A DNA stretch of 64,000 bases from Oscillatoriales cyanobacterium (GCA_004293365.1 RDYN01000009.1:1-64000), one strand, 5' to 3'. Positions 1 to 9,018 are shown, numbered from the stretch's first letter. The notes: a model not told the origin generated them from the sequence alone. Made by a program: numbers and translations.

Positions 1-24
1 AGGGAGGTGATGTTACTTGCGCCC

Positions 25-100
25 TCAGAAACCCGGTTTCTTGATATATTTCTGGTTTTTAGTCGCAAATTTTGCTCAGAAACCGGGTTTCTTGTCCCCC
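25..100. repeat. Two CAGAAACC(C/G)GGTTTCT palindromes
   Basis: Two copies of a 16-bp palindrome lie near positions 27-42 and 78-93. The same family recurs at about 13.1, 18.66, 18.86, 52.96 and 62.42 kb. It looks like a dispersed, non-coding palindromic repeat. No gene is visible in the first 400 bases. Confidence 0.8.
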
Positions 101-142
101 TTCGTAAGAAATGTTAATGTCATGTGCTTGACAATTTATACA

Positions 143-232
143 AAATCTTCAATCTTCAATCTTCAATCTAAAAAATCTAAAAAATCTAAAAAATCTAAAA
201 AATCTAAAATCTAAAATCTAAAATCTAAAATA
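143..232. repeat. Heptamer-type tandem repeat tract (AATCTTC / AAAAATCT)
   Basis: Short AT-rich units (caatctt, then aaaaaatct, then aaaatct) are repeated in tandem. This matches the short tandemly repeated repetitive (STRR) class described in filamentous cyanobacteria. It lies downstream of petJ, and nothing coding is seen here. Confidence 0.8.
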
Positions 233-411
233 AAATTCCCTCCCCCGCCCTTGGGCTAATAAAAATCTGATTTCTGGCGGGCTTTCCCAAATAGGCTAAG
301 ATCGCTGCAAACCGAGATTTATTTACCAAAGGGAGAGAGAGGGTGCGATCGGGAAGACAAGTTTTAAATTAAATCAAGTCCGCCCAAGTTGTCCGACTTC
401 AAAGAGGCAGT

Positions 412-750
412 TTAGCCTTTCCAGTCTTTCTCAGATTGTTCGAGCACGTAGGTTGCTACATCCTCGATTTGGTCGGGCTTCAAGCGGCCGCCGAAAGCAG
501 GCATAGCATTTTTGCCCTTAGTTACCTGAGTCGTAATAGCTTCGATAGAATTCATGCCATACTTCTCAAGAGCGCCCTTTTTCAAGGTTTTCATTGCCAT
601 AACGACGTTGCCGCCACCGATGTGACAAGCAGAACAGTTGTTACTGAAGATTTTAGATCCTTTAACAGCATCTCCAGCCAGAGCAGGGCTGCCGAAGCCG
701 AAGGTGAAAATTGTGAACGCTAACAGGGCGATCGATAAGAGTCTTTTCAA
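412..750 (-). CDS. petJ: Cytochrome c6
   Basis: Soluble lumenal c-type cytochrome that carries electrons from cytochrome b6f to photosystem I, and also to the terminal oxidase. The 112-aa precursor has a signal peptide (about residues 1-25, ending ALA) and an 87-aa mature part, the usual size. The heme-binding motif CSACH is at residues 39-43 and the axial methionine is Met83 in NAMPAFGG. It is the last gene of a same-strand cluster psbV - psbV2 - petJ, separated by 128 and 247 bp, so each gene may have its own promoter. The same order is known from Thermosynechococcus. The family assignment is secure from the motifs. Confidence 0.97.
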   Translation of the reverse strand: MKRLLSIALLAFTIFTFGFGSPALAGDAVKGSKIFSNNCSACHIGGGNVVMAMKTLKKGALEKYGMNSIEAITTQVTKGKNAMPAFGGRLKPDQIEDVATYVLEQSEKDWKG

Positions 751-878
751 CGCAGTTCTCCTCTAATGGACACAAAGGGTGATTCTTTAGTTATTTTACC
801 TGTTTTAACAGGTGCGATCGCGATTACACCCACGATTGCTTTCTCCCGAGTAATTTACCACTTTTTGGCAGTGGCAGT

Positions 879-1379
879 TCAACTCTCAAAATTATCCACG
901 CCCCAGCCCGGAGCTTTCTGAGCCGCCCGGATCACAAAAGCAGCCAAATTTTCAACCTCAGCCTGCGGCATCCAGCTTTCGGGTACTTGGCGGCACCAAA
1001 AAGTTTCCTCACTGCCGTCATAAGTCATCGGCTCTCTCAGATACGACACCAAACCATTGATGTTGCTGCGGGGAGGCGTTGCCCCCTGGAGATCTGCCAA
1101 AGACAGAGATATCATCGGATCGGGCAAAGTTGCTCCTCCGACGTGGCAATTCATGCAATTTTGCTCGAACAACACCTTGCCGACAGACAAATCTTGAGCT
1201 GAAAACAACCGAGTGTTTCCCTCAGCGTCCAATTCCAGTGCTACAGGTTCCCTGGCTTGTAAATATCTATTCACGTAAGAATCGCCAGCAGCCAAAACAG
1301 GTTGGGGAGCCAGCAGCACGAGCGGCAAAATAATTAACATCCCCAACAGAAAGCAGAGAAAAACACCACGATGCAGCAT
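879..1379 (-). CDS. psbV2: Cytochrome c550-like protein PsbV2
   Basis: 166-aa paralogue of PsbV, placed between psbV and petJ as in Thermosynechococcus. An N-terminal signal peptide (about 1-30, ending VLA) directs it to the lumen. The heme motif CMNCH is at residues 75-79. Where PsbV has its second heme ligand His (SELHPSM), this protein reads ETFWCRQVPESWM, with Cys129 available instead. A Cys axial ligand has been reported for PsbV2 from Thermosynechococcus (recalled, not checked). In that organism it partly substitutes for PsbV; its role here is inferred. The protein is full length and shows no damage. Confidence 0.9.
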   Translation of the reverse strand: MLHRGVFLCFLLGMLIILPLVLLAPQPVLAAGDSYVNRYLQAREPVALELDAEGNTRLFSAQDLSVGKVLFEQNCMNCHVGGATLPDPMISLSLADLQGATPPRSNINGLVSYLREPMTYDGSEETFWCRQVPESWMPQAEVENLAAFVIRAAQKAPGWGVDNFES

Positions 1380-1626
1380 AAGGGCGTAGAAAAGTCAATA
1401 ATTTACTAACATTTGCTCGCACAATCCAATTTTGTTTTTGCGCTCTGACTTTCGTCAGCATCAACCAGTCCACAAGCTCAAGTCAGCGAGTGCGACTGGG
1501 GAGAATCAATCAACCAGAGGTAAATTTGAGATTTCAGATTTTCGATAGAAAAACGGCGAGCCAGCAATCCTTGCCAAATCCCAGCCCCTCTCAATCCAAA
1601 ATCCAAAATCTCAAATTTCAAATTGA

Positions 1627-2115
1627 TTAGCGAGCGCCTTTGCCACCAGCCCACTGGCGGGAGATAATTTTCGGCTGCAACAGAATGTGACCGGCAATCG
1701 CGTACAAATCTTCATCGGAGAGATTTCTCATCTCAGCGAAAATATCGGCACTCTTCATGCTCGGATGCAGTTCCGAAATTTCTTGAAACCCGTCATAAGT
1801 CGTGGGATTTTTCATATAGTCCACCAGCGACTCAATATTATTGCGGGGCGGGTTGGCCAAAGCCAGAGTTTCGGGACTCAAATTGAGGTTCGGGTCAGTT
1901 TTTGTCATGCCGGAAGCGTGACATTGAGCGCAAGTGTTTTGGAACTGGCGTTTGCCTTGCTGGACTTGTTTGAGGCTCAGCACTACGGGAGTGCCTTTGT
2001 CATTTAAAGGTACAGTGCGAAGTTCAGCACTCAGTTCGACAGCCATCGCGCTGCTGACAAATAACTGAAATGTCAAGAAGACAGCGGTCAGAGCAATGAA
2101 ATATCTTTTAAGCAT
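1627..2115 (-). CDS. psbV: Photosystem II cytochrome c550
   Basis: Extrinsic lumenal subunit of photosystem II that stabilises the oxygen-evolving Mn/Ca cluster. The 162-aa precursor has a signal peptide (1-25, ending AMA) and a 137-aa mature protein starting VELSA, the family size. The heme motif CAQCH is at residues 62-66 and the distal ligand is His117 in SELHPSM. A clear ribosome-binding site (aaggaga) precedes the ATG. It is the first gene of the psbV-psbV2-petJ cluster on this strand. Confidence 0.97.
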   Translation of the reverse strand: MLKRYFIALTAVFLTFQLFVSSAMAVELSAELRTVPLNDKGTPVVLSLKQVQQGKRQFQNTCAQCHASGMTKTDPNLNLSPETLALANPPRNNIESLVDYMKNPTTYDGFQEISELHPSMKSADIFAEMRNLSDEDLYAIAGHILLQPKIISRQWAGGKGAR

Positions 2116-2264
2116 GGTTCTCCTTAAAAAAATCCGGCAAATTATTGAACGCTAAGAGAGTATAGCTGGCAAACAGATTTCTGTTCAAAATTCCTTTCTT
2201 TGGCGCCAACTGGCGAAAGTTTGTGCAGCCATACCTTTAAAGGTAGAGGAATTTTGCGATCGAT

Positions 2265-2456
2265 CTAATCTGCAATTTGTTTTGAGTCGCGCCTTTTTTC
2301 GAGAGCGGACATAATTGCCTTAACATCTTCCAAAGCCAAACGGGTTTGAGGGTGTTTGTAGGCAATTTCCAGCTCATCACACAAGCGGAGCACGTCTTCA
2401 ACAGGGACGTTGAAGTCTTCTGCTATTTCTGCGATGGACAGGTCTGCAAAACCCAT
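2265..2456 (-). CDS. Small conserved protein with IF-2 N-domain-like helices
   Basis: 63-aa protein, mostly helical, with the pattern SIAEIAEDFNVPVEDVLRLC. This resembles the small helical N-terminal domain of translation initiation factor IF-2 and other short helix-turn-helix modules. No membrane segment or enzyme motif is visible. It is read towards psbV, 149 bp upstream of that gene's start. The function is unknown; a nucleic-acid-binding adaptor is only a guess. Confidence 0.7.
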   Translation of the reverse strand: MGFADLSIAEIAEDFNVPVEDVLRLCDELEIAYKHPQTRLALEDVKAIMSALEKRRDSKQIAD

Positions 2457-2600
2457 AATTTTCAGGTCGCTGACGGATCAGAATTGAGTTGACGGCTGTT
2501 GAATGAAAGCTGGACAATTTAACAAAGCGCTGTTAGCTGTCATCTGATAGTTTGTTCTGAGATTTTGTGCGATCGCCAGCTAACTAATCACTAATTAACA

Positions 2601-2687
2601 CTAAGCATTTTTGCTCAGCCAAGCTTCACACTCCATCAACTTCCAACCAATATCATCCCATTGCCGCGTCTTTATTATCAATAGGAC
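2601..2687 (-). pseudogene. Possible C-terminal gene remnant
   Basis: In one minus-strand frame the bases read TRQWDDIGWKLMECEAWLSK, then NA and a stop. This is protein-like (Trp-rich, amphipathic), but no start codon or longer frame exists, because a hairpin (CGGGG-caaaaaa-CCCCG, about 2697-2713) lies just upstream. It could be the tail of a decayed gene. The rest of the 475-bp gap up to accD shows nothing recognisable. Confidence 0.35.
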
Positions 2688-2931
2688 TTGGGCGCGCGGG
2701 GCAAAAAACCCCGTATCTGCGTGCATATCTCGCTACCAAACTTCATGTTTTTCGTAGAAACCACGGTTTTTGGGGAATTCCTCTGACATTTTCGTCTTTG
2801 GCGGACTCACCAACAGACGGGGCGATTTTCCATTTTTCGATTTGAGATTTACTCCACAGGTGTCTTATGGGGCTTGAACTTTGGTCGAAAATTTTGATCG
2901 GTTCGCCACAGGAGTCATCCGGCGCAGCAGC

Positions 2932-3885
2932 TTAGGGAGAAAGCTTGAAAGCGTGAGTCGGTGTCGCCACAGCGTGGTGGCTTTCGGTAGCATCGTGGGC
3001 GGGGAATTCCGAGTCTGCCAAGAAAGGCTGGGGCTGGTGGAGGCTGATGAGTCCAGCCAGAGTTTTCTTTAATTGAGTTCGGGGTACGATCAAGTCTACA
3101 AAACCGTGGGCGAAGGAGTATTCGGAAGTTTGATAATTTTCCGGCAGCTTTTCGCGCAGAGTTTGCTCGATTACCCTGCCGCCCGTAAAGGCTACAGTAG
3201 CTTTTGGCTCTGCAATTATAATGTCTCCTAACATGGCAAAACTAGCGGTGACGCCGCCGGTGGTCGGGTGGGTCAAAATTGGGATGTAAAGCAGTCTCGC
3301 TTCCCGGTGGCGCTCTAGAGCCCCGGAAATTTTAGCCATTTGCATCAGGCTGAGCATTCCTTCCTGCATTCTCGCACCGCCGGAAGCGCAAACAATGAGT
3401 ACGGGTAAGCGTTCCCGGGTGGCGTGTTCGATGAGGCGAGTCAGTTTTTCTCCGACAACTGAGCCCATGCTGCCGCCGATGAACTGAAATTCCATGACTC
3501 CGAGGGCGACTGGCAAATTTTCGATTTTGCCGGTGCCTGTTTCTACGGCGTCTAGGTGGCCTGTTTTTTCTTGAAATTCTCGGAGTCGATCGCTATATTT
3601 TTTGCGATCGCGAAATTTCAGCGGATCTGTGGCGTGGAGTCCTGCGTTAATGGGCATCCAGGTATTGGGGTCAATCAACTGCTCGATGCGATCGTCGCTG
3701 TAAACTCTGATATGATGCCCGCATTCCAAGCAAACCATTTGATTTGCTCGCAGGTCTTTGGTATAGCTCAGGGCATCGCAAGCTTCGCATTTATGCCAAA
3801 GTCCGTCCGCAATTTCTCGTTCCGGCCGTTCTTGGGAGTTCGGTACTGATTTTCGTCGATTTGCAAACCAATCAAATAGAGACAT
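2932..3885 (-). CDS. accD: Acetyl-CoA carboxylase carboxyltransferase subunit beta
   Basis: Cytoplasmic subunit of acetyl-CoA carboxylase. Together with AccA it transfers the carboxyl group from biotin to acetyl-CoA to make malonyl-CoA for fatty acid synthesis. The protein is 317 aa. It has the N-terminal four-cysteine zinc ribbon (Cys33, Cys36, Cys52, Cys55) and the crotonase-like carboxyltransferase core with conserved glycine-rich stretches ([29 protein letters not shown]). The length is normal for the family. It is followed by a repeat-filled gap and has no operon partner here. Confidence 0.97.
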   Translation of the reverse strand: MSLFDWFANRRKSVPNSQERPEREIADGLWHKCEACDALSYTKDLRANQMVCLECGHHIRVYSDDRIEQLIDPNTWMPINAGLHATDPLKFRDRKKYSDRLREFQEKTGHLDAVETGTGKIENLPVALGVMEFQFIGGSMGSVVGEKLTRLIEHATRERLPVLIVCASGGARMQEGMLSLMQMAKISGALERHREARLLYIPILTHPTTGGVTASFAMLGDIIIAEPKATVAFTGGRVIEQTLREKLPENYQTSEYSFAHGFVDLIVPRTQLKKTLAGLISLHQPQPFLADSEFPAHDATESHHAVATPTHAFKLSP

Positions 3886-3892
3886 TAAAACT

Positions 3893-3960
3893 TGGGAATT
3901 GGTAATTGGTAGTTGGTAATTGGGAATTGGTAATTGGGAATTGGTAATTGTTAGTGGTTA
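3893..3960. repeat. STRR heptamer tract (GGTAATT variants)
   Basis: About nine imperfect units of ggtaatt/ggtagtt/gggaatt lie in tandem immediately upstream of accD on its promoter side. This is one of many heptamer tracts in the window. Confidence 0.8.
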
Positions 3961-4124
3961 GTTGTCAATTGCCATTTGTCATAATATCAAGTCCGCACTA
4001 CAGGGGAATTATACTATAAACTGCCCGATCGCGCCGAATAACTACGAACGCCTCGATCGGCTCGGTGAGATACTCGCGCTGCACTCTGAAGGTTATTATT
4101 CCGATGATCGTCTCAAAGATATCA

Positions 4125-4358
4125 ATTATCTACTATTGACTATCTACTATTGACTAATATTCGATCGCGGGGGGATCGCTAATGACTACCCTTCGACTTC
4201 GCTCGCGGACTCTTCTGAGGTTGGACTAATGACTGTTGACTGATGTTCGCGAGTTGTTGCTTGCTCGGACTTCTGACTAATAACTGATGACTAATGACTA
4301 ATGACTATTGACTATTGACTAATGACTAATGACTATTGACTATTGACTAATGACTAAT
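4125..4358. repeat. STRR heptamer tract (ACTATTG / ACTAATG)
   Basis: Long runs of the heptamers gactatt and gactaat lie downstream of the DUF2007 gene, interrupted near 4155-4260 by other sequence. No gene is supported between 3886 and 4363. Confidence 0.8.
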
Positions 4359-4363
4359 AACTC

Positions 4364-4576
4364 TTATTCTGGCTCATCTTCAACAGGACTGATGAGCAGC
4401 GACGCAGTGCGCTGGTGTTGGGGAAGAACTTGCAAAGCTGTTGCACTTCCAGCCCCAAAATAAGATGCTATGCCCAAGTCTACAATTCGAGCCGGGATTT
4501 GATGAGCCGCCAGGAGCTGCTGCATTAATTCGGCTTCCCAACGAAAGCTAGTGGTTTTGAGTGTAATCCAAGACAC
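4364..4576 (-). CDS. DUF2007-type small protein
   Basis: 70-aa protein beginning MSWITLKTTSFRWEAELMQQ from a GTG codon. The sequence (move along the chain, pick a ligand-like residue pair, LLAAHQIPARIVD, then a C-terminal acidic tail) fits the small DUF2007 family, called putative signal-transducing proteins; the biochemical role is unknown. A TnpB-type element ends about 20 bp upstream of the start codon, so the native promoter has probably been displaced. No good ribosome-binding site is visible. Confidence 0.7.
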   Translation of the reverse strand: MSWITLKTTSFRWEAELMQQLLAAHQIPARIVDLGIASYFGAGSATALQVLPQHQRTASLLISPVEDEPE

Positions 4577-4595
4577 GGGATAATTTTACCAATTT

Positions 4596-5956
4596 GTCAA
4601 CTACCCATCATCAAGCGGGGTACCGCTATGATGTGGGCTTGTATCTGAACTCCACCGCAATTCCGAAAACCTAGATAGAATCTCAGCTTTAGTTTCACTG
4701 CCCGATACATTAGGGGATGCTGACAAGCTCCCCGTACTCATCCAGTCTTGCCGGACAAGCAACGCTCTCATTGCAATGTTTTGTGCACCAACCAAATCAG
4801 CGTGTAACTCATGACCACAGCATTCACAGCGAAACAATAGCCCTTTGTTAGGTCTATTAGCATCCGAAGTATGTCCACATTTAGGACAACTCTTCGATGT
4901 ATAATGCGCCGGAACTTTAGTTGCTAACGAACCATTTAGATTGGCTTTGTAGTCAATATAGCCGTGCAATTCGGCAAAAGACCATTTCGCCTTATTTCTA
5001 TTAGCTCTACGCTGCTTCTTGCTAGCCTTTTTCCCAGATTTAGACTTAGTTCTATCCCTAATTCCGGTCAAGTTTTATAGTCCAATCAGGCTGTTAGGCT
5101 TGGCAATTTCCTTGCTAATTTGGTGGTTCACGTCAGCGATAAACCGTCTTTCTCTTCCTGACAAAGCGATTAGTCTGCGCTTGGCCGAACGAGTGCCTTT
5201 ACGCTGAAGAGTTGGTCTGGCTTTGTGATAACGGTTGGCTTTGTGTCTCGGGTCTTTTCCTGAGTAGAATTTCGACTTATTTTGTAAGTCTGTTTCTACT
5301 GCTAAGTAGCGCATACCCACATCAATACCAGAAACTCTGGTTATTTTTAGTGGGTTAATTTCAGGTACTTCTACTTCAATACTTACCATTAAGTAGTAAG
5401 TCTTAGAAGAACGCTGATAGACGATTTTAGCTGCCCCAATCTTGGCACCATTGGCAATCAAATCTAGATGCTTGTTGTAGCCATCATACGGGACTACTAT
5501 TCTACCTTGCAGCGTGATAATACTCACTTGCTGTTCGGCTTTAAAAGAGTAGTCCCGCTGATAATTTAAGGTACAGGTTCGAGAAATGTATTTAGGGGGT
5601 TTGTCCAACCCTTTGTACCGTCTCTTGGTATAACCTTTGGCAATAGCATCGTTAGATTGTTTTACCTTAGTCCAAAGAGTTTTGTAGGTTCCAGACACTT
5701 GTCTGGGTACGTTGCAAGCCATCTGAGCACCGAGTCCAAAACGAACTCGCAACTCGTTGTAGACGGCTTTTTGCAACTTCAAACCGTTACTGGTTTTACC
5801 CGTATCAAAAGCGACTTGTGAAGTATAGTTCAAAGCATCTCGGTAGGCTAAAGCAATCTGAGACACCAAAGCTTTTTGCTCGGCATTCAGGTTGAGTTTT
5901 AACTTGGCGGTGATTATTTGAGGCATTACTTTCACTAACTCTGAAAATATTGTATC
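4596..5956 (-). mobile_element. TnpB-only IS605/IS1341-type element, copy 1
   Basis: Non-autonomous transposon with only a tnpB gene and no tnpA. The right end is a hairpin at 4604-4637 (CCCATCATCAAGCGG against CCGCTATGATGTGGG) followed by a GGGTAGTT end on the minus strand. The left end holds TGAAAATATTGTATC at 5942-5956 (plus strand). The second element at 7.8-9.0 kb has a near-identical left motif and a similar right hairpin, which supports these limits. The exact boundary bases are inferred. Confidence 0.75.
4601..5926 (-). pseudogene. tnpB: tnpB (RNA-guided nuclease) with in-frame stop at the catalytic Glu codon
   Basis: TnpB is the RuvC-type RNA-guided nuclease of IS605 elements and the ancestor of Cas12. 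The start chosen is MPQIITAKL at 5926, because the longer frame runs out through the left transposon end. The RuvC-I Asp is residue 202 (SGIDVGMRY). After NSLIGL comes TAA at 5077-5075, then NLTGIRDRTK continues in the same frame. In relatives this position reads LIGLEDL/LAVENL, so the stop falls on the RuvC-II Glu codon (GAA/GAG to TAA). The zinc finger (CPKCG and CECCG) and the RuvC-III Asp (HADLVGAQN) remain. It is probably inactive unless the stop is read through. Confidence 0.9.
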
Positions 5957-6071
5957 TCGTGAATACGGCAAAAGCAAGTGGTGTGGCAGAAATAATTTGT
6001 ACAGCGAGTCGACCGCCCCGAACCCTCCGATTTCTAAAGCTACCGATTTGGTTTGGGGCGGATCTCTTCAC

Positions 6072-6125
6072 TCACGCGCATTCATCCCGACGCTCACCTG
6101 GAAGTAGAGCGCGGGACTCCTGCTG
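6072..6125 (-). mobile_element. Possible decayed right end of a third TnpB element
   Basis: A hairpin at 6085-6116 (TCCCG-a-CGCTC, loop, GAGCG-CGGGA) is followed on the minus strand by GATGAATGCGCGTGAG. One minus-strand frame ends QESRALLPGERRDECA, which is similar in flavour to cyanobacterial TnpB tails. No tnpB body is present. This is a tentative remnant located between element 1 and pilD. Confidence 0.3.
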
Positions 6126-6181
6126 ATTTAGTTGAACTGATCTTATGTTCGATCGCGCTTTGTAACGGCACATCGCCAACC

Positions 6182-7003
6182 CTAATTCGGGAAAAACAAC
6201 TGCAAGTAAATAGATAAGATCGGTTCGCCCCAGAGAGCTGTAACGGCTGCACCGAAAGCGAGAAACGGGCCGAAGGGCATGGGTTGACGCCGATCGAGCA
6301 ATCCGATCGCGATCGCTCCGCCACCAGCCAAAGCCCCGGCTAAACAAGCGATAAAGCCCGCTAGCAGCAAGAGTTTCCAGCCCAGCCAAGCTCCCATCAA
6401 GGCGGCTAATTTGGTATCTCCCATCCCCATAGCAGTTTGCCCGAAGCCGATCGATCCTGCAAGTCCGATCGCGTCAAACAACCACAATCCGACAACCGAT
6501 CCCAAAATTCCGTCTAGTACCAGATAGTGCACGGAGTCGATCGGGCTAAATGTTGGCCACCAACCTTTGGCGATTTGGAAAACCAATCCGAGCACCAAGC
6601 CCGATCGAGTCAAAGAATTAGGCAAAGTCATTGTATCGCAGTCAATCAAAGACAAAGCCAACAGCCAGCTAAACAAAGTCCACAACCCCAAAGTTTGCAC
6701 GCTCACTCCAAACCGCCAATAGATCAGCAAAAACAGCAAACCCATAGCTGCTTCCACCAGGGGATAGCGGGCAGAAATCGGGCTGTGACAGTGATTGCAG
6801 CGTCCCCGCAGCCACAGCCAACCGAATACGGGTATATTTTCGTAAGTTCTGAGTTGATTTAAACATTTGGGACAGCGGGAAGGAGGATGTATTACCGACA
6901 AACTCGCAGGCAACCGATAGATTACCACATTCAGAAAGCTGCCGATCGCTGAGCCGATCGTAAAGACGATGACTGTGACTAGGGTATTAAAGATTGTTTC
7001 CAT
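6182..7003 (-). CDS. pilD: Type IV prepilin peptidase / N-methyltransferase
   Basis: Inner-membrane aspartyl protease that cleaves prepilin leader peptides and N-methylates the new N terminus; it is needed for type IV pili, motility and natural transformation. The 273-aa protein has the N-terminal GSFLNVVIYRLP signature, a cytoplasmic zinc site with two Cys pairs (RCPKC and RCNHC), and several membrane helices. The two catalytic Asp motifs are SLIDCDTMTLPN and the GxGD motif GMGDTKL. It lies between the two TnpB elements, with no pilin genes nearby. Confidence 0.96.
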   Translation of the reverse strand: METIFNTLVTVIVFTIGSAIGSFLNVVIYRLPASLSVIHPPSRCPKCLNQLRTYENIPVFGWLWLRGRCNHCHSPISARYPLVEAAMGLLFLLIYWRFGVSVQTLGLWTLFSWLLALSLIDCDTMTLPNSLTRSGLVLGLVFQIAKGWWPTFSPIDSVHYLVLDGILGSVVGLWLFDAIGLAGSIGFGQTAMGMGDTKLAALMGAWLGWKLLLLAGFIACLAGALAGGGAIAIGLLDRRQPMPFGPFLAFGAAVTALWGEPILSIYLQLFFPN

Positions 7004-7109
7004 TAAGTTGGCGGTACGACTGTTGAAAGTCGGGATTTATTAGTTGTTATTTGTTAGATTTTGTCCTGTAAATTACCCATCATATTTGTAGTGATTAATC
7101 CAAATTTTC

Positions 7110-7296
7110 TGATTTTTATGCGGACTAAAGTCCTCACTACTAACCTGATTTTTATGCGGACTAAAGTCCTCACTACTAACCTGATTTTTATGCGGACTAA
7201 AGTCCTCCCTCACTACTAACCTGATTTTTATGCGGACTAAAGTCCTCACTACTAACCTGATTTTTATGCGGACTAAAGTCCTCACTACGAACCATT
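7110..7296. repeat. Five tandem GGACTAAAGTCC palindrome units
   Basis: The unit gcggactaaagtcctcacta followed by ctaacctgatttttat begins at 7120, 7156, 7192, 7232 and 7268. The period is 36 bp, with one 40-bp unit that carries a 4-base insertion. It sits upstream of pilD. The core palindrome is the same family that invades gene ends elsewhere in this window. Confidence 0.9.
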
Positions 7297-7364
7297 TTTT
7301 CCAATTGTGCGATGTGTTTTAATTTGAATTTGTTACTAATTACAATCACTAATCACCAACTGTC

Positions 7365-7404
7365 AATTACCAACTGTCAACTGTCAACTGTCAACTGTCA
7401 ACTG
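7365..7404. repeat. STRR heptamer tract (TCAACTG)
   Basis: Five to six copies of tcaactg/ccaactg lie directly downstream of the 86-aa open frame. Confidence 0.8.
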
Positions 7405-7405
7405 A

Positions 7406-7666
7406 CTAATACATTTGCGATTCAATTTCGTCAAAAGTAACAAAACGTTCACCGGGCAATAAAACGGGCTGCAAAGCAAAAATTAGCTGACCTCGATCGC
7501 TTCCTTGGCTGACAACTACACCGGCCGGGCGCTGCATCTGATCGGAATGCACTTTCAGATACATACTATATGCCGATCGAGCAGCTCGGATCGAATTGGG
7601 AGCTAGCAAGCTGTGACGATCGCAAATTTCTATGCTGGGTTCTGGGTTACGCTGGTATCGGGTCAC
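7406..7666 (-). CDS. Hypothetical protein, 86 aa
   Basis: Not recognised. The frame has ordinary composition, with a possible beta-rich C-terminal half (QRPAGVVVSQGSDRGQLIFA) and an acidic end (FDEIESQMY). The STRR tract begins right after the stop codon, which is the usual position of these repeats relative to real genes. A competing plus-strand frame (7570-7773) overlaps it and looks less protein-like. Moderate support only. Confidence 0.5.
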   Translation of the reverse strand: MTRYQRNPEPSIEICDRHSLLAPNSIRAARSAYSMYLKVHSDQMQRPAGVVVSQGSDRGQLIFALQPVLLPGERFVTFDEIESQMY

Positions 7667-7773
7667 TGGAAACTTATGATAATGGTATAGGTCTAGCTAT
7701 TGGTTTTGGCTCTGTTATCGATCGAACTTACCTTATTTTTAAGAATAGACTTAGGTGGAAATTAATAGAGTGA

Positions 7774-9018
7774 ACTACCCACCGTCAAACGAGTATGCTA
7801 TGACGGGGGCTTCCAACTTCAACCGGAATAGCATCCAGTAAGGCCGAAGCCTTACCAGGTTGACTTACATTCCGTCCATTGGCAGCAGCACTAGTTCCTA
7901 ATGCCAAAATCCGCAAGGCTTCATCCCTAATATTCTTTGCCGCATTGATGTCTCTATCGTTACGACTATGACATTTAGGGCAATCCCAATGACGCGCGTT
8001 TAAGGGCATTTCCGATACTTTGTGAAGACAATTATTGCAAGTCTTAGAGCTGGGGAAAAAACGATCTATCTCAATGTAGGTCTTTCCTAGTATCTGGGCT
8101 TTGTACTTAAGCATTGTTCCAAACATACCCCATCCAGCATCGCTAATAGCTTTTGCTAAACAATGGTTACGTACCATGCCTTTGACCTTGAGATTTTCTA
8201 CTGCAATGACTTGGTTTTTGTCTACTATCTTGCGGGATAGTTTGTGCAGAAAATCCTCACGTACTCTTTTGATTCTCGAATGAACTCTGGCAACTAATCG
8301 TTTAGCCTTATATCTGGTATTACTCCCTTTCTCTTTACGGCTTAGTTTCTGCTGTTTTCGCTTCAGATTGCGGCGATGTTTCTTGAGATGTTTAGGATTT
8401 GTATACTTGCTACCATCACTGGTTACAACAAAGTCAATCAATCCAACATCTAAACCGATAGCTCTACCATTAGCATCACTTTTAGGTGTTTCTAGTCCAT
8501 CATCAATCAAGATTGAAACATAGTATTTTCCGTCAGTATTTTGGGAAATAGTAACGGTTTTGACAGTGCCCTCTAGTGTTCGATGAATCCGGCAATGCAC
8601 CTCGCCAATGATTGGTAATTTGATGAAGCTATCTCCTACTTTGACATTCTGAGGATAACTAATAGACTGTCTGCCATGCTTCGATTTGAAGCTAGGAAAA
8701 CCACCGCGTTTATCAAAAAAGTTTTTGTAAGAAGTTGATAGATTCAGTGCGACTACTTGAAGTGATTGAGAATAAGCATTGGTCAACCAGGGATATTCCT
8801 TTTTGAGATTTGGGAGTAATCCTTGAATTGCACTTCTGCTCAGTCCTTTACCAGTATCTTTGTAGGTTTGCTGACACAGATTCAAGCTATAATTCCAGAA
8901 CCAACGACAACAACCGAAAGCACCCGCAAAATACGTTTGCTGCTCGGCTGTTGGATAGATTCGGAATTTGTAAGCTTGGTACATTATCGGTTATCGGCAT
9001 TTGTGATAATATTGTATC
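7774..9018 (-). mobile_element. TnpB-only IS605/IS1341-type element, copy 2
   Basis: The right end has a hairpin at 7778-7810 (CCGTCA paired with TGACGG, flanked by CCC/GGG) and the same GGGTAGTT terminal motif as element 1. The left end carries TGATAATATTGTATC at 9004-9018, differing from element 1 by one base. There is no tnpA. The hairpin overlaps the tnpB stop codon, the layout expected for a right-end (omega) RNA. The guide would be the flanking bases just beyond about 7774, reading towards lower coordinates. Confidence 0.8.
7785..8984 (-). CDS. tnpB: TnpB RNA-guided nuclease
   Basis: Intact 399-aa TnpB. The N terminus MYQAYKFRIYPT is the classic OrfB helix-turn-helix start. The RuvC catalytic residues are Asp179 (GLDVGLIDF), Glu263 (VIAVENLKVKGM) and Asp345 (RDINAAKN). 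A zinc finger is formed by Cys316, Cys319, Cys335 and Cys338. TnpB cuts DNA next to a short TAM using a guide from the right-end RNA, and helps retain the element. It belongs to a different sequence group from the broken tnpB at 4.6-5.9 kb, yet both lie between near-identical ends. TnpA would have to be supplied in trans for transposition. Confidence 0.95.
   Translation of the reverse strand: MYQAYKFRIYPTAEQQTYFAGAFGCCRWFWNYSLNLCQQTYKDTGKGLSRSAIQGLLPNLKKEYPWLTNAYSQSLQVVALNLSTSYKNFFDKRGGFPSFKSKHGRQSISYPQNVKVGDSFIKLPIIGEVHCRIHRTLEGTVKTVTISQNTDGKYYVSILIDDGLETPKSDANGRAIGLDVGLIDFVVTSDGSKYTNPKHLKKHRRNLKRKQQKLSRKEKGSNTRYKAKRLVARVHSRIKRVREDFLHKLSRKIVDKNQVIAVENLKVKGMVRNHCLAKAISDAGWGMFGTMLKYKAQILGKTYIEIDRFFPSSKTCNNCLHKVSEMPLNARHWDCPKCHSRNDRDINAAKNIRDEALRILALGTSAAANGRNVSQPGKASALLDAIPVEVGSPRHSILV

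Noticed and set aside
7570-7773. 67-codon frame overlapping the 86-aa gene
   Set aside because: Less protein-like than the minus-strand frame and runs into the TnpB element end.
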